Positions 37,001-49,861 of a DNA stretch of 64,000 nucleotides are shown here, piece after piece. Numbering within the stretch: position 1 is the first letter of the stretch; every line of letters begins with the position of its first letter. Below the pieces are notes generated by a model. The model saw nothing but the letters and a program-made list of their open reading frames with translations, made no database searches and was not told the origin of the DNA. The position numbers and the translations under genes were made by a program. Source of the DNA: Chaunax sp. Z400 (Eukaryota > Chordata > Actinopteri > Lophiiformes > Chaunacidae); the NCBI GenBank assembly GCA_037577475.1, contig CM075203.1:22205397-22269396 (forward strand). The letters run 5' to 3'.

Positions 37001-37657
37001 ACAACAACACAAACCTATAGGCTCAATGTAACAACACAAACCTATAGACTCAATATAACAACACAAACTTATAGGCTCAATATAACAACAACACAAACCT
37101 ATAGGCTCAATATAACAACAACACAAACCTATAGGCTCAATATAACAACAGAAACCTATAGACTCAATATAACAACACAAACTTATAGGCTCAATATAAC
37201 AACAACACAAACCTATAGGCTCATAATAACAACAACACAAACCTATAGGCTCAATATAACAACAACACAAACCTATAGACTCAATATAACAACACAAACC
37301 TATAGGCTTAGTATAACAACAACACAAACCTATAGGCTCAATGTAACAACAACACAAACCTATAGGCTCAATATAACAACAGAAACCTATAGACTCAATA
37401 TAACAACACAAACCTATAGGCTCAATATAACAACAACACAAACCTATAGGCTCATAATAACAACAACACAAACCTATAGGCTCAATATAACAACAACACA
37501 AACCTATAGGCTCAATATAACAACAACACAAAATGGAGTCATCCTCTCCTAGTGATTACTTTGTTGTAAGTGTGTGTGTGCACATAGTCTCTATCAGCTC
37601 TTGACACCAGGCCTAAAACACTGCAAGGCGAGTCGAGTCGTTACTTCGTAGTGGAAA
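34090..37657 (+). mobile_element. non-autonomous hAT-like element, copy B, containing minisatellite array 2
   Basis: The left part (34090-34196) has CTCTACTCCACTCACCTGTT and CTTTTCCATTAGGGAAAAC, matching the region just inside the left end of copy C at 40922. The right part (37536-37657) has TCATCCTCTCCTAGTGATTA, the CAGGCCTAAAACA block and ends TTCGTAGTGGAAA, the inverted form of the TTTCCACTGCGTGGT end. The 3.3-kb array lies between these two parts. The outermost left bases are missing or degraded. Assignment as one element is inference from the paired flanks. Confidence 0.6.
34197..37533. repeat. 30-bp minisatellite, array 2 (about 111 units)
   Basis: Same unit and orientation as array 1. 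Variants include a divergent pair with CAGTTACACAAATGTATAAG (35241 and again 90 bp later) and 27-bp AACAGAAACC units. A block with CTCATTATAAC at 35021 and CTTAATATAAC at 35171 recurs exactly 1614 bp downstream (36635 and 36785), showing internal segmental duplication. All length variants are multiples of three, so one plus frame stays open for 1123 codons from an ATG at 34181 and a minus frame stays open for 844 codons. Most substitutions in the plus frame change the amino acid, which argues against a selected protein. Confidence 0.97.
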
Positions 37658-37661
37658 TGTG

Positions 37662-37799
<138 letters not shown>

Positions 37800-39999
37800 A
37801 TCAGTGCATAGTGTCCTACAGCCTGAACCGTTGTCCTTGACACCCTGACTGAATATCCAATCATCTGGTTAGTTTGATGACACCAAGTGTCAGCAGAGAA
37901 ATATCAGAACGTCAAATCAACATGTGGATGTTAAACTTTTCAATATGGATTCATTCAATACTCACAACAAGCTCTACAAAAAATAGTTGTTACTACATTA
38001 ATAAAATCAGTTGTTCTTATTATTGATTATTGATCAATTAAACCTAAACAACCTTAGTCCAAGGCACTATTTCAATGAGTGACATTTTATTCTTCAGTGC
38101 CAGACAACAGCAGGTTTGGTAAAGCTGTATGAGGCATGAATAACATGTCAGAGCAGGATGAATAGGACTAATGTTCCTGCCTCTGCCTGGCCCTCCTAAC
38201 AGGTGGCTGAGTGCTTTTCCTCTGTGAAACTCCAGCCATCAGGTTTGTTGCCTCACCAGGGAATCAAGCAGCATCTGGAACTCTGTTCCACACAACTACA
38301 GCAGCTGGCAGCTCAGCAGTGCCAACGCTGACAGCTGATAGAACACAGTTATACATAGGGGTAAACAGAGAAGACTTTCATTGGGAACTTTTCCCAATGA
38401 AAGATCTCACTAAAATAATGACAAACCATGTTGAATTTGCAGAATTAGTTGGTCACATAGTGACTAACACAGCTAATATTTAACATATTGTCACCTACAG
38501 CTGCAAAGGTAAGTTCATTTGTCTGTTTCCTTTTGTTCATGATTTTTTTTCTTTCATTTTGTCTGTTTACAGTATATGTATTTTAACACATAATCAGTGA
38601 AATTGAAAGTTTGTTTTTAAAATGTTCATCTTTTCATGTAATTATCTATTAACGATCATTAAAGTAGAATTTTAAATTTTACAATACAGTGCTGTGGAAT
38701 TAATGAAATACATACTGGTTGAAAAGGTCCACAGTTTGATAAAGCAGTTAAAAAAAGTAAAACAAACAAAAACAACAAACATGTTTCATAACTACTCTTA
38801 TCTGAATAATTAACAAAACCATCTTGTCAGTAATGATTTCATCTTCTGGAGGATATGAATAAAGATGACTTCATTATAATGTTTTCAGTATGGAACTCAG
38901 TAACTTGTGATCACTATCGTTAACTCACAGTAGTGACCTCCATGCTTACAGCTGGCAGACAGGCTTCCCATTAAAAACCTGAACACACAAACCCAATCTG
39001 AGATGACATCATCACACTTGTTTTTCCAGAGCTCCAGGAGACATTATATGACTGCTTTCACATGAGGAGTAGTGCTGCTGATGACAAGATAACTGACCTT
39101 CATAGGTAAAGTCAGCAGAGTCTGTATTAGATGTGAATTCAGGACAGGAATGTACATCACATTAGCCGTGTGGATGCACAATGGATGAGCCAAAGATTTC
39201 TCAAAGCTGACCTTGTCCTCACTGTGACCATGTTAAGGACTGAGCAATACCCCTTATGCACAGGAGTCAGACATTCTGCACAAACATGAAATGATTTACC
39301 AGATAGAAGTGTCTCTTACACATCTAGAAGAAGGGTGGGCTTGTGTTAGTGAATCTGAGAAGGTGTTGTTGCTACTGTCACTGCAGGCTAATGAAAATCT
39401 GTATCACAGAAGGTAAGATCTGCACATAGCAAGAATCTGAGGTGAGTTTGGCAAACAAATGAACAAACTGGAATCTACAGGCGATACTCTGAGATGAGAG
39501 TTTCTGTGTCAATAAAGTCCAGTTTCTCTGGAACAGCTCTAAAGACATGACTGGCTGCACAGCAAACACTACAAATTATAAACTACAATCTCACAAACTA
39601 GAGTTTGATAAAGCTGTGGTGTAGATTATGACATTTTGAAGCAAGTATGTCATAAGGAGGTATAGTAGCAGCATCCTCAGAGACTACTACACACACACTG
39701 TGTGTACACAAGCACACACACAGGCACACACCCCGACATCTATAATGGAACAGATTAAAAAGACTGCTCTGGGAAACGTGCACAGTTCACAGCCAGTTTG
39801 TTACTTTGTTCAGTTCCACTCAGTCTCATGAATCAAATCAAATGAGTTCAAGTGAATTGAGGTAAAAAACAGAATCAGTCTGAGCGACAGGATATAAAAC
39901 TGTAACATTACCTCTGTCCTGTTATCTCCAAGCAACCTCAAGGAGCAGCGGCTCTGAAGAAAAACACTTGACTAAACTAGCTCTGATTCAGGGAGCAGG

Positions 40000-40265
40000 G
40001 AAGAGAGAGGAAGAGAGAAAAGAATGGTTGACGAGAGTAAAAAAAAAAAAGGAAAAAAAAGGGCAGAGCGCGAATGTGGTTTCTTCTTGAGGGAAGAAAA
40101 GACAGATGGCCAAGAGGGAGAGAAAGCAAAGCAAAGGACGAGCTACACAGCCGACATTTTAACTGCTGCTGACGCAAGGAGGGAGAACAGGAGAGAGGGA
40201 GGGACGGAGGCAGGGACAGCCAACAAACACTTCCCCTCTCTCTCTCTCTTTCTCTCTCTCTTTTA
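40000..40265. repeat. polypurine stretch and (TC)n tract
   Basis: Bases 40000-40210 are strongly purine-rich on the plus strand with poly-A runs. They are followed by CT repeats at 40230-40262. Open frames here are compositional. No promoter is claimed. Confidence 0.8.
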
Positions 40266-40921
40266 CTCACCATGCTCTTGACTCGCTCTCTCTTTCACTT
40301 CCTGTCCTTGCCTCTCTTCTCTCTCAAGATATCAGCATTCACTCCCACTCCTCTCCCCACTGTTCTGCTCAATTCAGCTTTGTTATATGCTTTACACACT
40401 GACTCCTAACACTGCATTAAGACACAATAGCAGTGAAAGAAATCAGCTTTTCTTACTAACAACTTGTAAACTGTTTAATAGTGAAGATGGGCTGCTAATG
40501 CTGTGGAAAGAACATATTTATAGCATTGGTGCTACATGATCAGGGAAAACAGAGAAAAAGGGCTGTTCTATCCCCTCCAGAACCAGAGTCCAGCTGTAGG
40601 CTGACCTACTGTGAATTGGACCATGCTTGGTTTTGGCTCATCATTTTGAAAAAGTATGGTGGCTAGCTAGTAACAAACAATCTCCTTTTACAGCTATAGC
40701 TGAAAATTGCAGGAAAATATGTTTCTGAGAAACAGACGATGAACATGGAGCACATTCATTCTCTATCTGACTCCTACTCTGTGTCTGTGGAGGCAGACAT
40801 ACAACAATGCACAGGTACAAACTTGTGGATTTCTGGCATATGTCCTCCATAACGGCAGTGACATCATCAGGAGGAACAGTGAGTGGGGCGTGTCTCTGGG
40901 GGGTAGACAAAATAAGCAGCG

Positions 40922-41649
40922 TTTCCACTGCGTGGTCCCGGCTCGGTTGTACTGCACTCTACTCACCTGTTTTGGTTTTGCATAAAGAAACCACCGTTCC
41001 TCTGAACAGTGTGAACTGAGAGCCAGATTTCTCCACCATGAACAGGGTAACTCACACAGCTTATTATTGCTTTTTACAATATTAATCTATCTTTATAGTT
41101 AAGAATTTCTGAGACAAAAACGAATGTTGACTTCTGGTGAAAAGTGACCTCAGGAACAGGCTGTAGGAGAGACTCTGGAGACTGTATGAAAACCTGCGGG
41201 AAAATCTCCATCCCATGATGCCATGGTGACATTTTCCTCCAAGCCGAGGAAGATCAATGCAGCAATAAGTCATAAACACTGTGTTCATCATGTGTTAAGT
41301 GTGTACTCTGCACAGCAGTCATGTGACTCTATTTTACTTTTATAATTATATCATATTTCATGTGGAATTGATATTTTATTTATTTATTTATTTATTTTTC
41401 TTACAAAGTTTTGAACTACTTATTTTCCTAGGCACCTTGGTTAAACCAAAGAATTTATTTTATTTGCTGTGACTTCTTCCAGTGAAGTGTGTTAGTGTGT
41501 AATAAATAATTATTATTTATTGATCATCCTCTCCTAGTGATCACTTTGTTTGAAGTGTTTTACATGGAGATAAAGAACCAAACATTTGGTGCACATAGTC
41601 TCTATCAGCTCTGTCCACCAGGCCTAAACAGGTTTCTGGGGGAAACCCT
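40922..41649 (+). mobile_element. non-autonomous hAT-like element, copy C (no array)
   Basis: It starts TTTCCACTGCGTGGTCCCGG, continues to CTCTACTCACCTGTTTTGGT and ends with the module ATCATCCTCTCCTAGTGATC, ACATGGAGATAAAGAACC, CAGGCCTAAACAGG and CTGGGGGAAAC. It is about 730 bp without the 30-bp array, so it may represent the element before array growth. The right terminus is degraded. A TTTA run lies inside at 41375-41398. Confidence 0.6.
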
Positions 41650-41761
41650 GCACACTGGGGTGGTTGTATGATCTAATGGAAAACGACCTCTGGAAAAGAA
41701 ACTATAGTTAACTATACTTGCTATTTTCAGACCTTATTTTCACCTGGTGTCAACATGCATA

Positions 41762-41835
41762 TAAAGTGCTGTGAAAAGGTTTTGGACTCCATCCTGATTT
41801 CTTATGTATTTGTGTGTATCTCATGCTAAACTGTG
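41762..41835 (+). mobile_element. possible Tc1-like terminus
   Basis: AGTGCTGTGAAAAGGTTTTG and CATCCTGATTTCTTATGTAT resemble the terminal repeat of a Tc1-like fish family. No transposase or matching end follows. Confidence 0.45.
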
Positions 41836-41879
41836 TTTAGTGATACATTATCACTAAATCCTGTTTCAGACACGCTGAG

Positions 41880-42475
41880 TGCTGAGCGCTGCATGTTGGT
41901 GGGTTTTCTCTGGTCGTCGAGAGTTGAAAAATGTTCAGCTTTGGGTGAAACGCTGCGCTTGTCACTGTCAATTTTTACCCAGCCGTCCAATCACAGTGGA
42001 GGAGGGGCGGGACAAATACCACTAAGACAACCCGTCACATTTGACAGTGCAGATCAACGGCAACAATGGAGGAGAAATGAATACTGCTGGTCTCAGAGTA
42101 TCTGTGTCTGTACCAGATGACATCAGCAGACAACCACAGTGTCAACATGAAGATGTTTCCTCACCCATAAAACCTCATGAACCCACAGAGACCTGCAGAT
42201 CTGTCCTCTCTCCCTACTTCCTCCAGCCTTCCTTCATCCAGAGACAGAGACAGTCCTCTACCTTGTGCTGCCATTTTTACACTAAACAAATCAAGCAATT
42301 TGTAAAATGAGGTACTTGCAACACAAATTACTTCCGTGGATATTCTGTATCATAGCAACCAAAGTGTCTCAGCTGAAAAACGCTGCACCTCCAAAGCGCT
42401 CTCAGCTGGGCGTTTTCAGGAGAGCATTTTCAGCTGGGAAAAAACATTTTGGTGGACACTGACCCTAAGGATTGA
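41880..42475 (+). mobile_element. possible non-autonomous DNA element with CCAAT and GC boxes
   Basis: The left part has GAGCGCTGCATGTTGGTGGG and TCCAATCACAGTGGAGGAGG next to GGGGCGGGAC. The right part has CTCAGCTGGGCGTTTTCAGG and TTTTGGTGGACACTGACCCT. These phrases recall a common fish MITE. The adjacent CCAAT and GC boxes (41986-42013) look promoter-like but are probably part of the repeat. Confidence 0.45.
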
Positions 42476-44083
42476 AATGGATCACAGAAGTCACTCCAGA
42501 TTGTGGTATGGATTGCATAATTTTATATAATTTTATATTGTAATATAAGCTCTTAAACACATCCGTGGTCACTATTCTGTAGTCTGGCTTAATGTCCCAC
42601 CCACAGTACTCTCTGATTGGTTACATGTCATGAGAAATAGTATTGAAGCACTGAAGGATGCTCTGGCTGCTCTTCTGAGAATGAAGCTGTGTAAAAGGGA
42701 AGGAAGCAGATATCAAAATCTCATAATCTATCAGTATGATGAGAAACATGCCCAGCTTCCTGCTGCACCACTGAAAATGACCACAGTCTCAGGTAAAGTG
42801 AGCTCTTTGAAATCAGGCCTTCTGTGCTTCAACACCAAACACTGCACATCTGTCCAGATTATTTTAAAGAGTTACAGCTGCCATAAAATTTACATTATGA
42901 TGGTTACATTTTGCTGTTGATTTGCAGACTACATGCATCCAGAGAATCCATGAATAATTCCTTAGATATTTACTAACTAACTGGTACACAGAGTGAGGAT
43001 CAGCACTGCTGAGGCTTCACACATGAACATCCACTTGACAAGTGTGCAGGCCCTTGTGTTCCATAATGACCTCAGCCCAGGAGTTCATGTTTCTATGACG
43101 TGTTGTTTGTTTGTTAGCAGAATACGCTCATCTTTAAAACGTATCAGGTGACCACAACACTAGCTGTGAATAATCTGTTCACCACACAGCAGATCTACAC
43201 TGATACTGTAACAGCACCCCCACCCACAAACTTGTGCAGTAATATCCTGCAGTCCATCTGCCACACTGATGCAGAATTTAAGCTAGTCATTTACATGCAC
43301 ACACACGCACAAACACACAACCACTTTGACCATTTCAGCAAACATCTACAGCTGTAGCATATAATGTATGCATGTGAGCATGAGACACTGTGTCTCAAGA
43401 AATGGATGTCTTTAAATAAAAAATAAATATAAACACCTCCTACAGCCTGTGGGAAGGCGGGGTCTGATGTCCAACCCGGATGGTCCTGCATGTAAACTTT
43501 TCAAACCATAAAAAACTAAATGGAAGACTCATTATGTGCAGTTAATGTAATTAAATGTAGTATTTTTTTATATAAAAAATTCTATTTCTATGTCTATTTC
43601 ATTTGACATCTTAGGACGATAACACAAAAACAGGCATAGGTTATTTCCAATGCCATTTAAGAGAAGTTGCAGTTACAGTTTGCGATGTTATGAAAGCTAG
43701 TTTGGTAGCTAACATTATGAATACTTCTCTGCACTTTTGTTAGTATACAAAAAAAGTAGACATCCAAAAAAAAGCATTCATAAAAGTGTACAGGGCGTGT
43801 AGCTTAAACCTACCTTCATCAAAGCTGCTGCAAAGCACATCACACTCTCACATGCATGCACACACAGTGCAGCGTTTTGGACATGCACATAGGAAGTGAT
43901 GTATTGATCAGGTGGGGTTGGACATGGACATCCAGGCCACAATTGCTTCCATGCAGGGACCCAAATGTTTTTAATGCAACCCCCACTGCCATAAAGGTAA
44001 GCTATTATTACACATGCACACACAGATCCACAGGAGTCAGGAGATTACACTAGACTGGCTCCATCTGCTCAGAGACGGAGGGA

Positions 44084-44117
44084 GAGAGGGGAGAGGGGAG
44101 AGGGGAGAGGAGGAGGG
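44084..44117. repeat. GGGGAGA-type short repeat
   Basis: Several GGGGAGA units followed by GGAGGAGGG on the plus strand. The G-runs could support a quadruplex. Confidence 0.85.
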
Positions 44118-45387
44118 TGCCAGTTTTATTGACCCAATTTCCTACTTGTCCTCCAGAGGTAGATGTACTCCTCAGCTACACACAGAAAGGCAGCATTATT
44201 ACAATGCAGGTCACAGTTCAGAGCAGGGATCTTCAATTCAAACTGCAGGAGGTCAAGTAAGTCAACCTCGTGGTCTTTGCCAGACTGAAGGAAAGAGTTC
44301 AGCTCACATTTTCGCACGATGTTTTTGGCATAACTAATCTTTAACAAAGTTTATCTGAATGCTTCTTCTGTCTTCCAGGCTGCTTTGGTAAAGATTCAAA
44401 ATTATTAATAACTCAAACAGGCACAACTGCAGAAACTATAAAAGACAAATATGGAAAACAGAGTGAAATAAACTCTCTCATGAATTATATTCCTTTTAGT
44501 CCACAAAAACACCCTGAAAGGAAAACTCAAAAAAGTGCTCTTTTAGACCGAACTGAGTTTAAAAATCACACATATCATTCATATGTTCATTCACATGCAA
44601 TGTCTCTCCTTCCAAAATCAGAGATATAAATACTCTACTCTCAATGCCACATTTACTTGCAGGAGTTTCCAGTCAGTTCTTGTCTGAACTCAACATGAGA
44701 AGAAACGTCTCTCTCACCCTGAATCTGTTTCATTACTGGAAAATGTGTTCATTACTGAAAATGTTCACCTTCCCTCTGGAAAGTCTGGAGAGCTCCTACA
44801 ACAACAAGCTGCCGTGTAGGTGGGCTTTCTGTGTCCTTATCTAGATATATCTGGGACTGCTGCTGTTACGTTTCCTCCAAGTGTTCAGCTTCGGAATGGA
44901 GTTAAAAAGTTTCCACTTTTGGCTGCCATAACTGACACGGTGCAAATCAAGCACAACAGCCTGGATTTTAGGAGGAATAAATGTAGAGTTCGTGGCAGGA
45001 AGAATAAATGCATACTTTTCTGTCCGGTCATCTCAGAAGACTCATTTTTCACTGGCAACTTCTCACATGTTCAGCCCCTTTTACACAACCTTTTCAAAAT
45101 GGGAATGCTGTGCCTTTATTCTATAGGATAGGAAGGTGTAAAGTGTGTGTTTTGTTCTGCCTGCAAGATTGCAGTAGAGGTAGTGACATCGCTAAATCTC
45201 ACATCTGTGTAAACACACAGTGGAATGGCAGGTCAGGGCTGTGACGTTTTGACGACCAATTATGTGTGCGGCCCAAACCGGAAGACCAGAAAGGCAGCTG
45301 GTAGTAGTTAGCAGCTAACGCAGAGAAAACCAATCCAAAACATCTTTCAAAAGAGCCAACATTCAAAAGAGAGAGCTGTATGTGATG

Positions 45388-45389
<2 letters not shown>

Positions 45390-45456
<67 letters not shown>
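45390..45456. repeat. (CA)n microsatellite
   Basis: A perfect CA run of about 67 bp. Confidence 0.97.
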
Positions 45457-45457
<1 letters not shown>

Positions 45458-45530
45458 TCCTTTGTTCTCCTGTCATCATACACACACAGTGTACAGTGAC
45501 CAGATAATAAGATGTCTGCTGATATCTATT

Positions 45531-45563
<33 letters not shown>

Positions 45564-45564
45564 C

Positions 45565-45616
<52 letters not shown>
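45531..45616. repeat. (GT)n(GA)n compound microsatellite
   Basis: A GT run of about 22 bp passes directly into a GA run with two CAGA interruptions. Confidence 0.97.
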
Positions 45617-45619
<3 letters not shown>

Positions 45620-45737
45620 TTTCATATTACAAATAGGGCCATTGTTGCTAGGTAACATAGTGGGCCTGAAGTCTGTAGCCAGGAGAGAGACGTCAAATAT
45701 TACATACATCATTCTTAGTCTATTTCCTTCTATATCA

Positions 45738-45850
45738 CTTATTTTTATGGCTGCAACTAACGATGTGTTTTATCGATTAATCTATTGATTCTTTTTTCAA
45801 TTAGTCGATTAATCTATTGATGATTTTTTCGATTAATCTACTGATTATTT
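45738..45850 (+). mobile_element. short hAT-like MITE fragment
   Basis: It begins GGCTGCAACTAACGATGTGT and contains repeated TCGATTAATCTATTGAT phrases. This is a well-known fish repeat start (GCTGCAACTAACGATTATTTT). Only one end is recognisable. Confidence 0.65.
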
Positions 45851-47195
45851 TTGGCATGGCCTGAGATAGTGTCGACTAGGATTTACTTCAAAACCTAGTG
45901 CCAATTTTAACATGAAATGCACTTATATTTTTAATCTATAAAGGGTTGCTTACACCCACACGGAGGGGAATAGAAATACTGAGGTCCAAAACCTGGCCAG
46001 GAGAGTTCAGGGGAATGACCCCTACAAAAATGTAGATTTCCCTGATTAGCATTTTAAGACATTTGGAGGGCCAACATCAGATTATAATAGCTTTAAAACC
46101 ATGTCAGAGGGCAGTGGTATAAATTCAGCAGTAATGCATGAGAATCCCTTTGAATGCTGCAGTGAATGATCCATCCTCATGATTTGTTCTCTCCGTCTGT
46201 ATTCACCACCTGTCACTTCATCTGTGACTCACTGGTCTCTCTCGTCAAAGCAAATTTTTATGCTATTCTATACACGTTATTTATTTCATCTTTGTTTTTG
46301 AGTTTGCATCCTTTTGGCTTTGAATTATAGAAATGTGTCTCAAACAGTATAACAGTGTCACTTCTATTCCTAAAGCTAAGCTCTGACTGTTGCTTCTTTT
46401 CATGTTAGTCTGAAAGTGCAGACAGTAAACACAGGGTCAGATGATATTCATATTTAAATGTTACCGCCTCCATAAATTAATCCTACAATGAAAATAAAAA
46501 TAAATAGGGGTGCCTCATTTTAACATGGTTTTAAACCCTTTACACAAACGGAATTGAAAGAAAAGCATCTCAACCTTCGTTTAAGTTTGACATTGTATGG
46601 ATTACTTAATGTTAGCTAACGAGCTCGTTAATTAACTCACGTGAACCAGCTGCATCATGACTGACGGTCACTGTTTAAAATCCTGGGACTGCACAGGAGA
46701 TAATTGTCAGATTATGTCTGGAGAAGATTGTCATTAAACTACCTGCAGTCAACCTGTGTCACGGTGGATTCAGCTTCCTGTCCGGTTTGTTGACGTAATC
46801 TGAGAATCTTTACTGATCGGTGTCACAAAGAAAACTATTCTCTGGAAAATCTAAAAATTCAATAAACAATATCCACTGGACAAATCTCTTTTCAGAATGC
46901 ATGTGCATGGAAAAAGTCACTGCTTAACAATAAGATGATTTTGGAGAAGTTGTACTATCAACTCAATGCAATCAACACAAAATGCTCGACCTCACACTGT
47001 ATGGATTGTAGCTGCTGTAGTAGTCAGCCAATCACACGTTGCTTTAAATCAAACAATCACAATGCATCAATAAACAATGCTTGCAGTGCCTGTATAGAAT
47101 TTCTTTTACACATTTTGTCTAGAATTTGGCACAAAAACAATAGAATACAGGTATAGTTTGACTGGAAAAGTTTCAATACCATTTGGTACCAAACC

Positions 47196-47493
47196 CCCAT
47201 TTCCACTGCGTGGTACCAGCTCGACTCAACTCGCTTTTTTGGCATTTCCATTAGGTAAAAGTACTTGGTACTACTTTTTAAGTGCCTCTTGGAGCCACTA
47301 CATTGAGGAGGTGCAAACAGTCCTGTCCTAAACAGCTGATGAGAGGTGGATGAGAGGTGTGTGTCACGTTGAAGACAACACCACGGCATCTTCCCTGAGG
47401 AGGTATCATCCAATGGAAAGCGACTGACAGAAAAGTACCCAACACCAAGGTGAGCTGAGTCAAGTATAGCCAGTACTACGCAGTGGAAATGAG
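47196..47493. mobile_element. hAT-like MITE with terminal inverted repeats, about 300 bp
   Basis: The left end TTTCCACTGCGTGGT (47200-47214) and the reverse complement of the right end, TTTCCACTGCGTAGT (47475-47489), match at 14 of 15 positions. Further inside, CTCGACTCAACTCGC pairs loosely with the complement of GAGCTGAGTCAAG. It has no coding capacity. It shares its end sequence with the element copies at 34.1-37.7 and 40.9-41.6 kb. Confidence 0.75.
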
Positions 47494-47784
47494 GCTTAAG
47501 TTACTTTGGTTGATACCTTTTAAGTATCAAGTCCAGATACCTCCAGATAATGCTACAATTTAAGAAGGGGCAGGAAAATGGACAGATTGAGCGACTAAAA
47601 TAAGTCTTGGGCAAATCCTATAAATCCTTTTTACCAATTGAGCTGATGCTCGGAGGGATCTGCAATGATCCAGTCATAATAATGGTAAAGTAATAGCCAG
47701 TTATTCTAAGTCAGCTCACACAGTTAGGTCCTAATATTAATAACTAATATATCATTTTGGGAATAGAATGAAACTATGCAGTGT

Positions 47785-48062
47785 TACGGTGCAGTTGTCG
47801 ATCTTTTGAGTTTCGGGTGAGGAGTTCCGATGCCCCCTAGGCATCTTCTTTTGGAGGTTTTCCGGGACTGGGAGGAGAACCTGGGGCAGACTCAGAACTC
47901 ACTGGAGGGATCACATATTTCATCTGGCATAGCAATGCCTTGAGAACCTCCAGGTGGAACTGGAAAGTACTGATGAGGAAAGGGATGTCTGGACGCTGCT
48001 TAGCCTGCTGCCATCTCAAACAGACCGTGGATAAACGGAAAAAGATGGATGAATGGAATGTA
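47785..48062 (+). mobile_element. RTE-like (Rex3-type) LINE 3' end
   Basis: Phrases such as GGGACTGGGAGGAGAACCTG, CTCACTGGAGGGATCAC, CTGCTTAGCCTGCTGCC and GGATAAACGGAAAAAGATGG followed by ATGAATGG match the characteristic end of fish Rex3-type LINEs, which finish in GATG-like short repeats. Only the 3' terminal part is present. Confidence 0.75.
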
Positions 48063-48430
48063 TTGATTTAGGATGTTTGACTCCCCAATATCAGTGTCCA
48101 CTCTAAAAATCAAGTATCGGGCCATCTCGAATACAAATCCACCAATTATATCTTAAATATAACTGCAATACAGAATTCTGCTTGAAATACAGCATATTAA
48201 TGAGAAGTGAATAACAAGGTAGCTTCTAGAACGCCATCTGACTGACATGAATCACCTCATCACTTTATCCAAGAGGTCGTGTTACTGTGATTCTCTGTGC
48301 CTCAACATTTTCAAGGAATGTTTCGATGTCAGCGGCTAGAGATCAAATTTTATCAGGAATTAATTTGGAAAAAATTAAATACACACACACACACATAAGA
48401 TATAACCTTCAGTTCTCAACATAAACAGAA

Positions 48431-49310
48431 CTGTCTGTCTGTGTCTCTGTCTGTGTCTCTGTCTGTGTCTCTGTCGATCTCTGTCTGTCTGTGTCACTCT
48501 CTGTCTGTGTCTCTGTCTGTGTCACTCTCTGTCTGTGTCTCTGTCTGTCTGTGTATCTGTCTGTGTCACTCTCTGTCTGTGTCTCTGTCTGTGTCTCTGT
48601 CTGTGTCTCTGTATGTCTGTGTCTCTGTATGTCTGTGTCTCTGTCTGTCTGTGTATCTGTCTGTCTGTGTATCTGTCTGTCTGTGTCACTCTCTGTCTGT
48701 GTCACTCTCTGTCTGTGTATCTGTCTGTCTGTGTATCTGTCTGTCTGTGTCACTCTCTGTCTGTGTCACTCTCTGTCTGTGTATCTGTCTGTCTGTGTAT
48801 CTGTCTGTCTGTGTCTCTGTCTGTCTGTGTCTCTGTATGTCTGTGTCTCTGTATGTCTGTGTCTCTGTATGTCTGTGTATCTGTCTGTCTGTGTATCTGT
48901 CTGTCTGTGTCTCTGTCTGTCTGTGTCTCTGTATGTCTGTGTCTCTGTCTGTCTGTGTCTCTGTATGTCTGTGTATCTGTCTGTCTGTGTATCTGTCTGT
49001 CTGTGTCTCTGTCTGTCTGTGTCTCTGTATGTCTGTGTCTCTGTCTGTCTGTGTCTCTGTATGTCTGTGTCTCTGTCTGTCTGTGTCTCTGTATGTCTGT
49101 GTCTCTGTCTGTCTGTGTCTCTGTATGTCTGTGTCTCTGTATGTCTGTGTCTCTGTCTGTCTGTGTCTCTGTATGTCTGTGTCTCTGTCTGTCTGTGTCT
49201 CTGTCTGTCTGTGTCTCTGTATGTCTGTGTCTCTGTCTGTCTGTGTCTCTGTATGTCTGTGTCTCTGTCTGTGTCTCTGTATGTCTGTGTCTCTGTCTGT
49301 GTCTCTGTCT
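48431..49310. repeat. 16-bp TGTC-type minisatellite, 880 bp
   Basis: Built of CTGTCTGTCTGTGTCT and CTGTATGTCTGTGTCT units with shorter 12-bp relatives and CACTCT variants on the left. The right part is the most regular. All frames stay open by composition. It is the first of three adjacent arrays. Confidence 0.95.
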
Positions 49311-49390
49311 GAAATTAGGACAGAGGAGAGCACTTCCAGATAGTGTTGGTGTGTAGAACAGGCACTCAGCCAGAAAGCAGCATGAAAGCA

Positions 49391-49535
<145 letters not shown>

Positions 49536-49861
49536 GAAATGTATCCCATTAGTTTGAATGCTGGCTCTGCACTTCTTGCCTTCTCTACAGAGGTGGCAGA
49601 CAGACATACTGCCATGTGAGTGTCAATTAGCTCAGCAGCCCGTTTCCTTTTACAGCAGGGATGACCTCTCCATTTTAACCTACAGCTTTTCCAAGGGGCA
49701 TAACATGTACTTAGAGGTGGGCCATATGGACTAAATCTTCTATCATAACTAACAATATCTGATACCAACATATGATTATAGTGCTGTAGTAGAGGCTCTG
49801 TAAATTCAATTGGTAATCAGTCCTTTCTGGAACTATTAGGAAAAATGTAGAAAAACACCCC

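Noticed and set aside
38211..38483. 90-codon plus-strand frame
   Set aside because: There are no splice signals at its edges, no recognised family and average composition, so chance is the better explanation.
40024..40281. Charged plus-strand frame and its antisense as an alternative first exon
   Set aside because: It follows from a polypurine tract. There is no clear promoter, donor site or similarity to jmjd1c.
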